Source: Verrucomicrobiota bacterium (GTDB lineage: Bacteria > Verrucomicrobiota > Verrucomicrobiia > Limisphaerales > SIBE01). From it: a DNA stretch of 39,081 bases. Positions within the stretch are counted from its first letter, which is position 1, and each line of letters starts with the position of its first letter. The notes below the pieces were generated by a model. It saw only the letters and a program-made list of their open reading frames with translations, ran no database searches and was not told the DNA's origin. A program made the translations under genes and the position numbers. Shown piece by piece: positions 9,296 to 17,023 of this stretch. The DNA is taken from the NCBI GenBank assembly GCA_016209525.1, contig JACQWK010000196.1:1-39081 (forward strand). Direction: 5' to 3'.

Positions 9296-10033
9296 TCATG
9301 ACGGCAAGAAGGCGCGACTAGCGCGAAGCTCTGAAGCTGCCGCTTCATCAAGGTAAACAGAAACGTCCGCGTGATTTTGCAGGAAGGACGCCGGATGCTG
9401 CGGTGTCATTGAGCCTTCTATCATGCTTCTCACCGCACTGGCCTTGCTTCTGCCGTAAGCCAAAATAAAGACCTTCTTCGCCGACAAGATCGTTTGGAGG
9501 CCGGCCGTGACGCCCTGCGCTGGGGAGTAATCGCCTCCGAACCAAGCGCGATTCGCCTGGACGGAGGCAGGCTCCAAATTCACCAGGCGTCCAAGAGCGT
9601 CGGGCGGGCTGCCCGGCTCGTTGAAACCCAAGTGGGCATTCTGACCCAGGCCGAGGATGATCACATCCAGCCCGCCTAGAGCCGAGATGCGGCTTTCGTG
9701 TCGCCGAATGTTCTCGTCGGCATCTCTCTCGTGCGAGCTGATACCGTGGAACTGGCCCGGCGGAATTCCCCAGGCGTCCGCAACCACTCGGCGGAGCAGG
9801 TTGGCGCAAGTGCGAGGGTCTTCTTCAGGGACCCCGACGTATTCGTCTAAGGCAAATACAGTCAAATGGCCGATCGGCAACGAACGCTCCGCGATCAATC
9901 GGTACAGTTCGAGGGGCGTGTTCCCCCCAGCGGCCATTAGAGTCCGAGTTTCAGGTCTCGTGAGACAGCGAGCCAGAGAATCCGCCGCCGCCAGGTTTGC
10001 TGCGGCTGCATTTGGAAAAATTTGGACGTTCAT
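9296..10033 (-). CDS. Glucosamine/galactosamine-6-phosphate deaminase-like protein (NagB/AgaI family)
   Basis: A 245-residue soluble sugar-phosphate isomerase-fold protein. NagB enzymes convert glucosamine-6-phosphate to fructose-6-phosphate and ammonia in amino-sugar catabolism. Visible motifs are AAGGNTPLELY (phosphate binding, about 34-44), LDEYVG (62-67) and GLGQNAHLGFNEPG (128-141). The catalytic-region His is kept (His134), but the Asp of the classical V-D-G-H motif is Asn132 here, so a galactosamine-6-phosphate (AgaI-like) or other specificity is possible. The start at 10033 (MNVQIFPNAA) matches the family N-terminus; an ATG at 10084 would add 17 polar residues. It is a single gene with no nagA or transporter beside it. 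Confidence 0.8.
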   Translation of the reverse strand: MNVQIFPNAAAANLAAADSLARCLTRPETRTLMAAGGNTPLELYRLIAERSLPIGHLTVFALDEYVGVPEEDPRTCANLLRRVVADAWGIPPGQFHGISSHERDADENIRRHESRISALGGLDVIILGLGQNAHLGFNEPGSPPDALGRLVNLEPASVQANRAWFGGDYSPAQGVTAGLQTILSAKKVFILAYGRSKASAVRSMIEGSMTPQHPASFLQNHADVSVYLDEAAASELRASRAFLPS

Positions 10034-10215
10034 CTGGATTTCATGCAGTTCATCCGACCGATCATCTTGGTCGAACTTGGCCATTTTGCATCAGAATTCC
10101 GGAGAGGGTTCCGACAAAGTTTGAGACAAAGGTTTGGCGCCCCCCCTGTTCGGAGAACGTCTCGCCTCGCAACCCGCCCCGTCCGAATGATGGGGCAAGG
10201 ATGCTCCCAGTACTA

Positions 10216-10242
10216 GTACCGGCAGGCTGGAAGCCTACCCCA
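10216..10242. repeat. Short palindromic repeat fragment
   Basis: GGCAGGCTGGAAGCCTACC contains the imperfect hairpin AGGCT-GGA-AGCCT, in the 265-bp gap between the NagB-like gene and the GH172-like gene. It looks like a remnant of an interspersed repeat. The rest of the gap shows nothing else recognisable. Confidence 0.4.
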
Positions 10243-10298
10243 CTTCGGCAGAAAATCCGAACTGGTTGAAAACGGCGGGCTGAGCTACACGTGACTGC

Positions 10299-12500
10299 AT
10301 GTCAAACCACGGCCTTCTCTCTGTGCTGGGGCTACTGTTGTTCACTGACATTTCCGCAGCCCAGGAGCCGCCGACGATCCCTGTCGGTTTGGACGCCTAC
10401 CGCCAATGGCACCGTTGGCCATTTCAACGCATCGGCGCCCGCGCCTACATGCGCAGCACCTACGACCGACGCGGCGGCAACGAAGGCGCGGATGCCAGCC
10501 ACTTCCTCTTTCAACTCGCCACCAACTTCAATGTGACCCTCGACGTGGAAGGACCAGGCGTGCTCTATTTCGCCCGCTACAACCACTGGCACGGCAGCCC
10601 TTGGCATTATGTGGTCGATGGGACGGATCACATCATCCAAGAAAGCAGCACGACAAATCCGCTGAAGCCGGTGGAAAACTCCGTTTTCCTTCCCGAAGCC
10701 GTATTTCCCGCCCCACTGGCTTGGACTTGGTCGGCAACCAAAGGCGCCGATTTGATGTGGGTGCCGATCCCTTTCGAGAAGTCATTTCGCATGGCCTATT
10801 CCCGGACACGCTACGGGACGGGGTACTACATCTATCACCAGTACGTTCGAGGAGCGAACCTCTCTCGTCCGATCAATTCCTGGGATGGAAAGACTCCGCC
10901 AGACAAGGAAGTCCTGGATTTGATTTCTCGCGCTGGAACGGATTTGTTTTCTCAGGCGAACGCACCCCATTCTTCGGTCTCTTCCGGGACGCTGTCTCTC
11001 GGAGCTAATGGTTCGTCCGAAGTCGATCGGTCTTTGAAAGAGAGCGGCGGCGCGATCCGAGCGCTGAAATTCTCCGTGCCGAGAAATCAAGCGCTTGCCT
11101 TCGGCAGAGCACGCCTCCGCATGACGTGGGACGGACGACCGCACCCGTCGGTCGATGCGCCGGTGGCGTTGTTCTTCGGGACCGGGACACTCTACAATCG
11201 CGATGATCGAGAGTACTTGGTCAAGGCCTTCCCAGTCTATGTGCGGTTCGACCGAGAGCGCGTGAATTTGGCCTGCTTTTTTCCGATGCCGTTTGTTCGA
11301 TCCGCGCGCGTTGAACTGGCCGGCAACGGCCGGACTCCAGTCGAAGACATTCGCTACGAGGTGCATTACGCGCCGCTGGATGCTCCCGCCCATCATGTCG
11401 GATACTTTCATGCGACTGACCGCGACCATGCGGACCCTGAACCCGGCGAAGACTTAGTGCTGCTCGACACGCGCGAGACCGAGGGAGGCGGCGATTGGTC
11501 CGGGCATTTCGTGGGCATGTCGTGGATCTTCACGGATCGTTGCGTCCTGAACACGCTCGAAGGCGATCCACGGTTTTTCTTCGACGACAGCCAAACCCCT
11601 CAGGCCTATGGAACCGGCACCGAGGAATGGGGCGGAGGCGGAGACTATTGGGGCGGCCGAAACATGACCCTCCCATTCGCCGGCCATCCGGTGGGGGCGC
11701 GTCGCCTGGAGGAGGCCAAGAACGACGAGGATCAAATCCATTCGGCGTACCGGTTCCTACTGGCGGATCTCATGCCCTTTGGGAGGAATGCCGTGATCCG
11801 GCTGGAACACGGGGGCGAGAATCAATCCACCGAACATTACAGAACCGTGACGTATTGGTATGGCGCTCCGAGTTCGGCGTTGATCAAGACGGATGAATTG
11901 AAGATCGGTGATCCAGGGAGCGAAGCGGCGCACCGGTATGTGTCGCCGGATGCCTCCGAGCCATACGAGATCACGTCGCGATATGAGTGGGGCATCGACA
12001 CGCTGCGCAACGGTCGGGAAGTTTACCCGGCGCGGACGGATCGCGGCCGAAAGACCAAGGGCGCTTCCGAATTCACCGTCAAGCTCGAACCGAAGAATTA
12101 CGGCGTTCTTCTGCGACGGAAATTGGACTATTCCTTTCCGAACCAGCGGGCGGAAGTGTACGTGGCTAACGCCAGCGATGCGGAGACGATTCCGAAGGAG
12201 GCCGATTGGAAACTGGCGGGGATATGGTATCTCGCAGGTGGAACCGCCTGCATTTACTCGAATCCCAAAGACGAACTCGGTCCCACCCAGCATCAGGTGC
12301 AGTCCTCGAACCGGCGGTTTCGCGACGACGAATTTCTAGTTCCTCGCGACCTGACGCAGGGACACACCACCATCCGTTTGCGTCTGAGATTCACTCCCGT
12401 GGAGATCCCCCTTTTCCCCGGACACCCCCTGCCCGAACTGGGGTGGACCGAGCTGAGCTACACTGTTTATTGCTGGAAAATGCCGGAACTTCCCCATTGA
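10299..12500 (+). CDS. Secreted DUF2961 protein (glycoside hydrolase family 172-like)
   Basis: A 733-residue exported protein with a signal peptide (residues 1-21, cut near SAAQ). The DUF2961 signature DSQTPQAYGTGTEEWGGGGDYWGG begins near residue 429; DUF2961 proteins are now placed in GH172, whose characterised members act on fructofuranosides or arabinofuranosides, and the acidic residues at about 441-442 align with a catalytic Glu region. An N-terminal jelly-roll-like part precedes the motif. About 200 residues beyond the core form an extra beta-rich domain ending GHPLPELGWTELSYTVYCWK, making this longer than many family members. The substrate cannot be read from sequence. The gene is transcribed alone and converges on rpsR with a 7-bp gap. 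Confidence 0.85.
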   Translation: MSNHGLLSVLGLLLFTDISAAQEPPTIPVGLDAYRQWHRWPFQRIGARAYMRSTYDRRGGNEGADASHFLFQLATNFNVTLDVEGPGVLYFARYNHWHGSPWHYVVDGTDHIIQESSTTNPLKPVENSVFLPEAVFPAPLAWTWSATKGADLMWVPIPFEKSFRMAYSRTRYGTGYYIYHQYVRGANLSRPINSWDGKTPPDKEVLDLISRAGTDLFSQANAPHSSVSSGTLSLGANGSSEVDRSLKESGGAIRALKFSVPRNQALAFGRARLRMTWDGRPHPSVDAPVALFFGTGTLYNRDDREYLVKAFPVYVRFDRERVNLACFFPMPFVRSARVELAGNGRTPVEDIRYEVHYAPLDAPAHHVGYFHATDRDHADPEPGEDLVLLDTRETEGGGDWSGHFVGMSWIFTDRCVLNTLEGDPRFFFDDSQTPQAYGTGTEEWGGGGDYWGGRNMTLPFAGHPVGARRLEEAKNDEDQIHSAYRFLLADLMPFGRNAVIRLEHGGENQSTEHYRTVTYWYGAPSSALIKTDELKIGDPGSEAAHRYVSPDASEPYEITSRYEWGIDTLRNGREVYPARTDRGRKTKGASEFTVKLEPKNYGVLLRRKLDYSFPNQRAEVYVANASDAETIPKEADWKLAGIWYLAGGTACIYSNPKDELGPTQHQVQSSNRRFRDDEFLVPRDLTQGHTTIRLRLRFTPVEIPLFPGHPLPELGWTELSYTVYCWKMPELPH

Positions 12501-12507
12501 AGCGCCG

Positions 12508-12777
12508 TTACTTTGCCAGCAACATCTGGCGCGCGCGTTTCACCGCCCGGCTCAGCCGGCGCTGGTAATGCGCGGGCAAGCCCGTGTATTTCCGAGGGAG
12601 GATGCGCCCGGCGTCGGTGACAAACTGCCGGAGGAGGTTGGAGTTTTTGTAGTCCAAAGTATCGACGGTGAAGTCGATCTTGGGCTTCGGCCTTGGCGTG
12701 CGGACTTCTGTGGAGGAACTTCTGCCTCGTCCGGTTCGGTCTCGACCGGAGCGTTCGGTGTGAGTTTTGCGCGGCAT
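12508..12777 (-). CDS. rpsR: 30S ribosomal protein S18
   Basis: An 89-residue protein. The core DYKNSNLLRQFVTDAGRILP followed by RKYTGLPAHYQRRLSRAVKR is diagnostic of bS18, which binds the 30S platform with S6. The N-terminus is an extended basic Arg/Lys/Ser/Thr-rich tail. There is no cysteine anywhere, so this is a C-minus form lacking a zinc ribbon. It is the last gene of a three-gene minus-strand cluster, starting five bases after the rpmG stop, and is probably translationally coupled to it. Its usual partners rpsF, ssb and rplI are not adjacent. Confidence 0.95.
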   Translation of the reverse strand: MPRKTHTERSGRDRTGRGRSSSTEVRTPRPKPKIDFTVDTLDYKNSNLLRQFVTDAGRILPRKYTGLPAHYQRRLSRAVKRARQMLLAK

Positions 12778-12782
12778 AGGAG

Positions 12783-12950
12783 CTACTTGATTTCCCGATG
12801 GAGGGTGTGGCGCCGCAGGAACCGGTTGTACTTCATCAGCTCAATTTTTTCCGTCTGCAGCTTCTTATTGCGCGTCGTGAGGTAGCGGGACGGCGGCTTT
12901 CCTTCTTTGCGCGCCTCTGTGCATTCCAAAGTCACAATCTCTCGAGGCAT
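12783..12950 (-). CDS. rpmG: 50S ribosomal protein L33
   Basis: A 55-residue protein read directly from the minus strand. It begins [20 protein letters not shown] and continues [10 protein letters not shown], ending [18 protein letters not shown], which is bL33. It has a single cysteine (Cys10) rather than the two CxxC pairs of zinc-binding L33, so it is the C-minus type. AAGGA about 9 bases upstream of the ATG is a plausible ribosome binding site. It lies between the DksA-like gene and rpsR with only a few bases on either side, indicating one transcript. Confidence 0.93.
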   Translation of the reverse strand: MPREIVTLECTEARKEGKPPSRYLTTRNKKLQTEKIELMKYNRFLRRHTLHREIK

Positions 12951-12953
12951 AGG

Positions 12954-13553
12954 CTAATCCTTCTCTTTGGCGGGTTTCTCTTCGGCTTCTTCTTCTTCTT
13001 CCACATCCGCCGCGCCGCTCGTGTCCACGCTGCCGAGAGTTCCGAGCCGTTTTTGCCGGAGCGCGCCTTCACGTTCGAGTTGCGCCTGAGCCTCGACCGT
13101 GAAGCGCGTCCAGGGGATGGCTTCCAACCGCGCCTTGGGAATGGGTCTCCCGGTGAGTTCGCAAATCCCGTAGGTGTTCCGCTCAATACGGCGGAGCGCC
13201 TCTTCGATCTCGTAAATGGCATCTTGATCCGAAGACAAAAGACTCAGGGCGAAATCGCGATCGAAGTTATCCGTGCCGGAGTCCGCCATATGCAGGCTAT
13301 AACCGGCGATTTCTTCGGCCGACTCTTTAGCCAGCCCGCTCATTTGGTCGAGCAACCGCTCCCTCAATTCGAGGAGATGTTTGTAGTACTTGGCCCATTC
13401 GGCTTTGATTTTGACCTGCCCGTTCGGTGCATAAACCGGTTTGCGCGCGGCACCGAGCCCTAGAATTGAGGCTGCTGTGGCCGCCCCCACCGACTTGTTA
13501 CGACCGGCAGGCGAAGCGGCTGGTTTCTTTGCTGTGTTCTTTTTCTTGTTCAC
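12954..13553 (-). CDS. TraR/DksA-family protein with a degenerate zinc finger
   Basis: A 199-residue protein. The Lys/Ala-rich N-terminus leads to a coiled-coil region (about 50-125, KYYKHLLELRERLLDQMSG to IYEIEEALRRIERNTYG) and a DksA-like C-terminal finger, ICELTGRPIPKARLEAIPWT. DksA proteins bind RNA polymerase in the secondary channel and work with ppGpp. Only one (Cys131) of the four zinc-ligand cysteines of classical DksA remains, so zinc-independent folding is inferred. An acidic Glu-rich tail (about 185-199) is unusual. The start is GTG at 13553, with no good alternative. It heads the DksA-like/rpmG/rpsR cluster, suggesting co-regulation with ribosomal proteins. Confidence 0.85.
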   Translation of the reverse strand: MNKKKNTAKKPAASPAGRNKSVGAATAASILGLGAARKPVYAPNGQVKIKAEWAKYYKHLLELRERLLDQMSGLAKESAEEIAGYSLHMADSGTDNFDRDFALSLLSSDQDAIYEIEEALRRIERNTYGICELTGRPIPKARLEAIPWTRFTVEAQAQLEREGALRQKRLGTLGSVDTSGAADVEEEEEAEEKPAKEKD

Positions 13554-13558
13554 TGTGC

Positions 13559-13571
13559 CAATAAGTTATTG
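13559..13571. promoter_or_regulatory. Palindrome in the leader of the DksA-like/rpmG/rpsR cluster
   Basis: CAATAAGTTATTG is a perfect palindrome around a central G, five bases upstream of the GTG start. Its A/T-rich symmetry resembles repressor operators in general, but it does not clearly match a known consensus and could be chance. Confidence 0.25.
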
Positions 13572-13778
13572 CTCTCTGGAACGTTCAGCCGGAACCGGGT
13601 CCGTCAAAACGCCCACCTAAGAGCGCGTGAATCTAGCAAAGGATGACAAAAGTGCCACTAAAAAGTGCAAATTTTTTTGACCGGTCCGAACATCCTAATA
13701 GAGTTACTCTGGAAGGGCGTCAATCACAGGAAAATGTTTGTGGATTAACCGGCATGGTTCGGTAAACTACCGGTTGAC

Positions 13779-15236
13779 ATGAGCGCTTCTTTCAACCGCA
13801 TGGCTTCCCCCTCCGGACTCTCCCTTTCACGCCGGGATATGCTGTGCCGGATCGGCGGCGGATTCGGCACGCTCGCGCTGACGAGTGTTCTCTCGGAGAC
13901 CGGATTACTTTCGACTCTCTGGGCTGATCCGCCATCGACTGCGGGTTTGCCGGTTGGATCGAGCCCCACGCTGGCGCCGAAGCCGCCGCATTTTGCTCCT
14001 CGCGCCAAGCGCGTGATTTTCCTGTTCATGAACGGAGGCCCGTCTCACGTCGATACGTTCGATCCAAAGCCCGCTTTGGCCAAGTACGAGGGCCAGACGC
14101 CCGAAGCCATCCAAACCAAAACCGGCCGGCGCAAGCGGGGCGGCCTGATGTCCTCGCCGTACGCCTGGAAATCCTACGGCAAGAGCGGCATTGAGGTCAC
14201 CGAACTCTATCCCCAGGTCGCGGGGTGCATCGACGACATTTGTGTCATTCGTTCGATGCACACGGACAATCCCAATCACGAGCCGGCACTCCTGATGATG
14301 AATTCGGGCAACCAGCAACCGATCCGCCCTTCGCTGGGCTCGTGGATCACCTACGGCCTGGGAACCGAGAATCAGAATTTGCCCGGGTTCGTGGCGCTTT
14401 GTCCGGGCAAACCTGTGGTGGGGCCGCAATTGTGGAGCAACAGTTTTCTGCCCGGAATTTTTCAGGGAACCCACATCAATAACAAGGAAGTCGATCCGAA
14501 AAAGATCATCCACAATTTGGAGAACCGTTACCTCTCGCAAGTGGACCAGCGGCAGCAGCTCGACCTCCTCCAGCAGATGAACCGCCTGCACCTGGAACAG
14601 CGGGAGCGCGATCCTCAGTTGGAAGCCCGCATCTCCGCGCTGGAACTCGCCTTCCGAATGCAGTTCGAGGCCCAAGACGCTTTCGATATTGGCAAAGAAT
14701 CCGAGGCCACGCGGCAGATGTACGGGGAAGGCGAGTTCGCCAATGCCTGTTTGATCGCCCGCAGATTGGCCGAGCGCGGCGTGCGGATCACGCAAATCTA
14801 CTACGGCAATGGCCAGCCGTGGGACGATCATGCCGACATCCACAATCATCTCAACCACGCCCGGAAGAGCGACCAGCCGATCGCGGCGCTGCTGAAGGAT
14901 TTGAAATCACGGGGATTGTTCCAGGACACGCTTGTGATTTGGGGCGGTGAGTTCGGGCGCACGCCCTATGCGGAAGGCGCGAAGGGCCGGGATCATCACA
15001 GCATCGGGTTCGCCATGTGGCTGGCCGGCGGCGGGGTCAAAGGCGGCATGGTGTACGGCGCGACGGACGAGTTCGGTTTCCGGGCCATTGAGAATCGCGT
15101 CCACGTGCATGACCTTCACGCGACGATTTTACACCTATTGGGCATCGATCACACGCGGCTCACGTATCGCTACAGCGGCCGCGATTTCCGGCTGACGGAC
15201 GTGCACGGCGAGGTGGTTAAAGGAATTTTGGTTTAG
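13779..15236 (+). CDS. Tat-exported DUF1501 domain-containing protein
   Basis: A 485-residue protein. The leader carries a twin-arginine motif, SRRDML (residues 17-22), followed by a hydrophobic stretch, indicating folded export by Tat. The DUF1501 fold is related to the alkaline phosphatase/sulfatase superfamily; the motifs FLFMNGGPSHVDTFDPKP and WGGEFGRTPYAEGAKGRDHH carry the conserved Asp/His metal-ligand positions. The enzymatic role is not established. In Planctomycetota and Verrucomicrobiota these genes normally follow a DUF1549/DUF1553 (PSD1-type) cytochrome gene; here the upstream neighbour is the divergent DksA-like gene, so the usual partner is absent. An alternative start is Met8. 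The family assignment is firm. Confidence 0.9.
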   Translation: MSASFNRMASPSGLSLSRRDMLCRIGGGFGTLALTSVLSETGLLSTLWADPPSTAGLPVGSSPTLAPKPPHFAPRAKRVIFLFMNGGPSHVDTFDPKPALAKYEGQTPEAIQTKTGRRKRGGLMSSPYAWKSYGKSGIEVTELYPQVAGCIDDICVIRSMHTDNPNHEPALLMMNSGNQQPIRPSLGSWITYGLGTENQNLPGFVALCPGKPVVGPQLWSNSFLPGIFQGTHINNKEVDPKKIIHNLENRYLSQVDQRQQLDLLQQMNRLHLEQRERDPQLEARISALELAFRMQFEAQDAFDIGKESEATRQMYGEGEFANACLIARRLAERGVRITQIYYGNGQPWDDHADIHNHLNHARKSDQPIAALLKDLKSRGLFQDTLVIWGGEFGRTPYAEGAKGRDHHSIGFAMWLAGGGVKGGMVYGATDEFGFRAIENRVHVHDLHATILHLLGIDHTRLTYRYSGRDFRLTDVHGEVVKGILV

Positions 15237-15256
15237 CCGTGTCTGTTCAGATGAGA

Positions 15257-15406
15257 TGGGGAGCACACGCGCCCTCGCGTGCTGTGGTCGGCGCCCTCGC
15301 CGACCATACGGGCGTGTTGGAGCGAGTCACTTTTTGTGGTTGCCCGACGCGGTTATTCGACCGGCGAGGCGCCGGTCGAAACACGCGTGGGCGCGTGTGC
15401 TCCCCA
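15257..15406. repeat. 150-bp interspersed inverted repeat, type C
   Basis: The left arm begins TGGGGAGCACACGCGCCC and its reverse complement ends the element at 15406. Inside the left half is a second hairpin, GTGGTCGGC with its complement (from 15284). The same sequence, inverted and partial, occurs at 32531-32583. Confidence 0.85.
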
Positions 15407-15426
15407 GGACCAATTGCCGACTTTCG

Positions 15427-15567
15427 ACTTAGACCCAGCAATTCTCATGATGACCCGTATGTCGTCCCGGCTTTAGCCGGCCAGCGCGAGAAAACCGGCT
15501 AAAGCCGGGACTACACGCGGGTCGCAAGTCGTGCCTGTCGTCAAAATGAGAATTGCTGACTTAGACC
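15427..15567. mobile_element. MITE-like element, type A core, with 9-bp target duplication
   Basis: The 123-bp element (15436-15558) begins CAGCAATTCTCAT and ends ATGAGAATTGCTG, with the TAGTCCCGGCTTTAGCCGG-type hairpin in the middle. ACTTAGACC lies directly on both sides (15427-15435 and 15559-15567), a 9-bp target duplication. The right arm is longer than the left by 19 nt, the same asymmetry as in the type B element at 9156-9277. The right duplication contains the stop codon of the minus-strand gene that ends at 15561. Confidence 0.92.
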
Positions 15568-16901
15568 TCCGGCAACACCCACGGTTTGCGATATTCCGGC
15601 CGAGTCCGCAACCGGTTCGCTTCTTCGTCGTTGGTAAACCTCTCGGTGGCCGGATCGAGGAAAATCTTCCGTCCGACACGCCAGGAAATGTTTCCCGCAT
15701 GGCACAAGACGGAGGAGATGTGGCCCACGGTTTCGAGGTCCGCGTTCGGCCGCTTCCGAGTCTTCACACAATCGACAAAGTTTTGGATATGGGTGAGCCC
15801 GTCGTTATCGCCTGACCCCTGGGCCACAACCTTGTGCTTCGGATCGAATGCTTGCCAGCGGCTGTTCCCAATGACGATGTAGCCTTGGTCGCCATACAGC
15901 ACCGCGCCTTCCTCCTGGCCGTAATAGTCGTAAGGCGACCAAATTCGCATTTCGTAAGTGAGAATCTTGCCTGGATTTCCCGCATATTCGTAAGTGACCT
16001 GAAGCGTGTCGGGCCATTCCTGCATGTCGTCGAAATACCATTTGCCGCCGCTCGCGCAAATCGCGGAAGGCAAACCCAACGGCGGTTCGCCGCGAGCCTC
16101 GGTCGCAGTGCTGAGCGCCCAGCGCGCAATGTCGAGCCGATGCACTCCATCATTGCCGAGGTCGCCCGTGCCATAATCGAAAAACCACCGCCAGTTTCCG
16201 TGAAATCTCCGCGCATTAAATGGCCGCTTCGGCGCCGGTCCCAGCCAGGTGTCGTAGTCCACGCCCGCGGGAGGGTCGCTGTCCGGAGGCCGGCCGATGG
16301 AGCCCTGCTTGGCGCTCTCCCAGCTTTTGGCCACCAAGCAACGTCCCAGTTTGCCGCTGCGTATGTAGGCCAGGGCGGATTGGAAATGCGCGCTCGTCCG
16401 GGATTGTGTCCCAAGCTGAATGATTCGCTTGTGTTTGCGCGCCGCGGCGACCATGCGAAAGCCTTCCTCCATGTTGTGGCCATCCGGTTTCTCGACATAG
16501 ACATCCTTCCCGGCTTGACAACCCAGGAGGGTCGGAATCGCATGCCAATGGTCGGGCGTGCCCACCACCAGCGCGTCGATCTTCGAATCCTCGATCAACT
16601 TGCGAAAGTCCGTTTCTGATTTCGGTTTTCTGCCTTGGATCTTCTCCACGCTGTTCTCCGCGCTGGCCAAGCGGCGTGAATCGATGTCACAGATGGTCGC
16701 GACGTCCGCCTCCTTGAGGCCCGCGAACGCATGCACGAGATAGTTGGCCCGTCCACCGACTCCGATGCACCCGACCTGCAGACGCTCGTTGGGGGGAGCT
16801 TTCGGAACCGGTTCGGCGCGTGAGACGCGCGTGGACGTGGTCACGGCGGCCGCGCTCCAGAGGGAAGTTATGAGGAATTGCCTGCGATCAATGGTGTTCA
16901 T
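15561..16901 (-). CDS. Tat-exported Gfo/Idh/MocA family oxidoreductase
   Basis: A 446-residue NAD(P)-dependent sugar-type oxidoreductase. The leader has a twin-arginine motif, DRRQFLI (residues 5-11), then a hydrophobic stretch ending near SRAEP. The dinucleotide site is VGCIGVGGRANYLV, and the active-site lysine sits in VYVEKPDG. A GFO/IDH C-terminal domain follows (WRWFFDYGTGDLGNDGVHRLD). The ATG at 16901 gives the correct Tat leader; a longer form adds an unlikely tail. Export of such enzymes is common in Planctomycetota and Verrucomicrobiota; the substrate is unknown. Its TAA stop at 15561-15563 falls inside a transposon target duplication. It is divergent from the CocE-like gene. Confidence 0.92.
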   Translation of the reverse strand: MNTIDRRQFLITSLWSAAAVTTSTRVSRAEPVPKAPPNERLQVGCIGVGGRANYLVHAFAGLKEADVATICDIDSRRLASAENSVEKIQGRKPKSETDFRKLIEDSKIDALVVGTPDHWHAIPTLLGCQAGKDVYVEKPDGHNMEEGFRMVAAARKHKRIIQLGTQSRTSAHFQSALAYIRSGKLGRCLVAKSWESAKQGSIGRPPDSDPPAGVDYDTWLGPAPKRPFNARRFHGNWRWFFDYGTGDLGNDGVHRLDIARWALSTATEARGEPPLGLPSAICASGGKWYFDDMQEWPDTLQVTYEYAGNPGKILTYEMRIWSPYDYYGQEEGAVLYGDQGYIVIGNSRWQAFDPKHKVVAQGSGDNDGLTHIQNFVDCVKTRKRPNADLETVGHISSVLCHAGNISWRVGRKIFLDPATERFTNDEEANRLRTRPEYRKPWVLPEV

Positions 16902-17023
16902 GGGAATCTCGTTTTGGTGATGGTTATCGACTGTGATTACTACCACGAGGTTGCCTGAGCCACTATTCAAATCGCACTTTCATTTGGAAATCCTGCCTCC
17001 TCCAGCTAAACTCTGTCCACCCT

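Noticed and set aside
9124-9321. Small open frame across the type B MITE
   Set aside because: The translation is the repeat itself; similar short frames arise wherever the element occurs.
13650-13678. Hairpin followed by a T-run between the DksA-like and DUF1501 genes
   Set aside because: The stem is only about 4 bp and lies between divergent genes, where a terminator is not expected.
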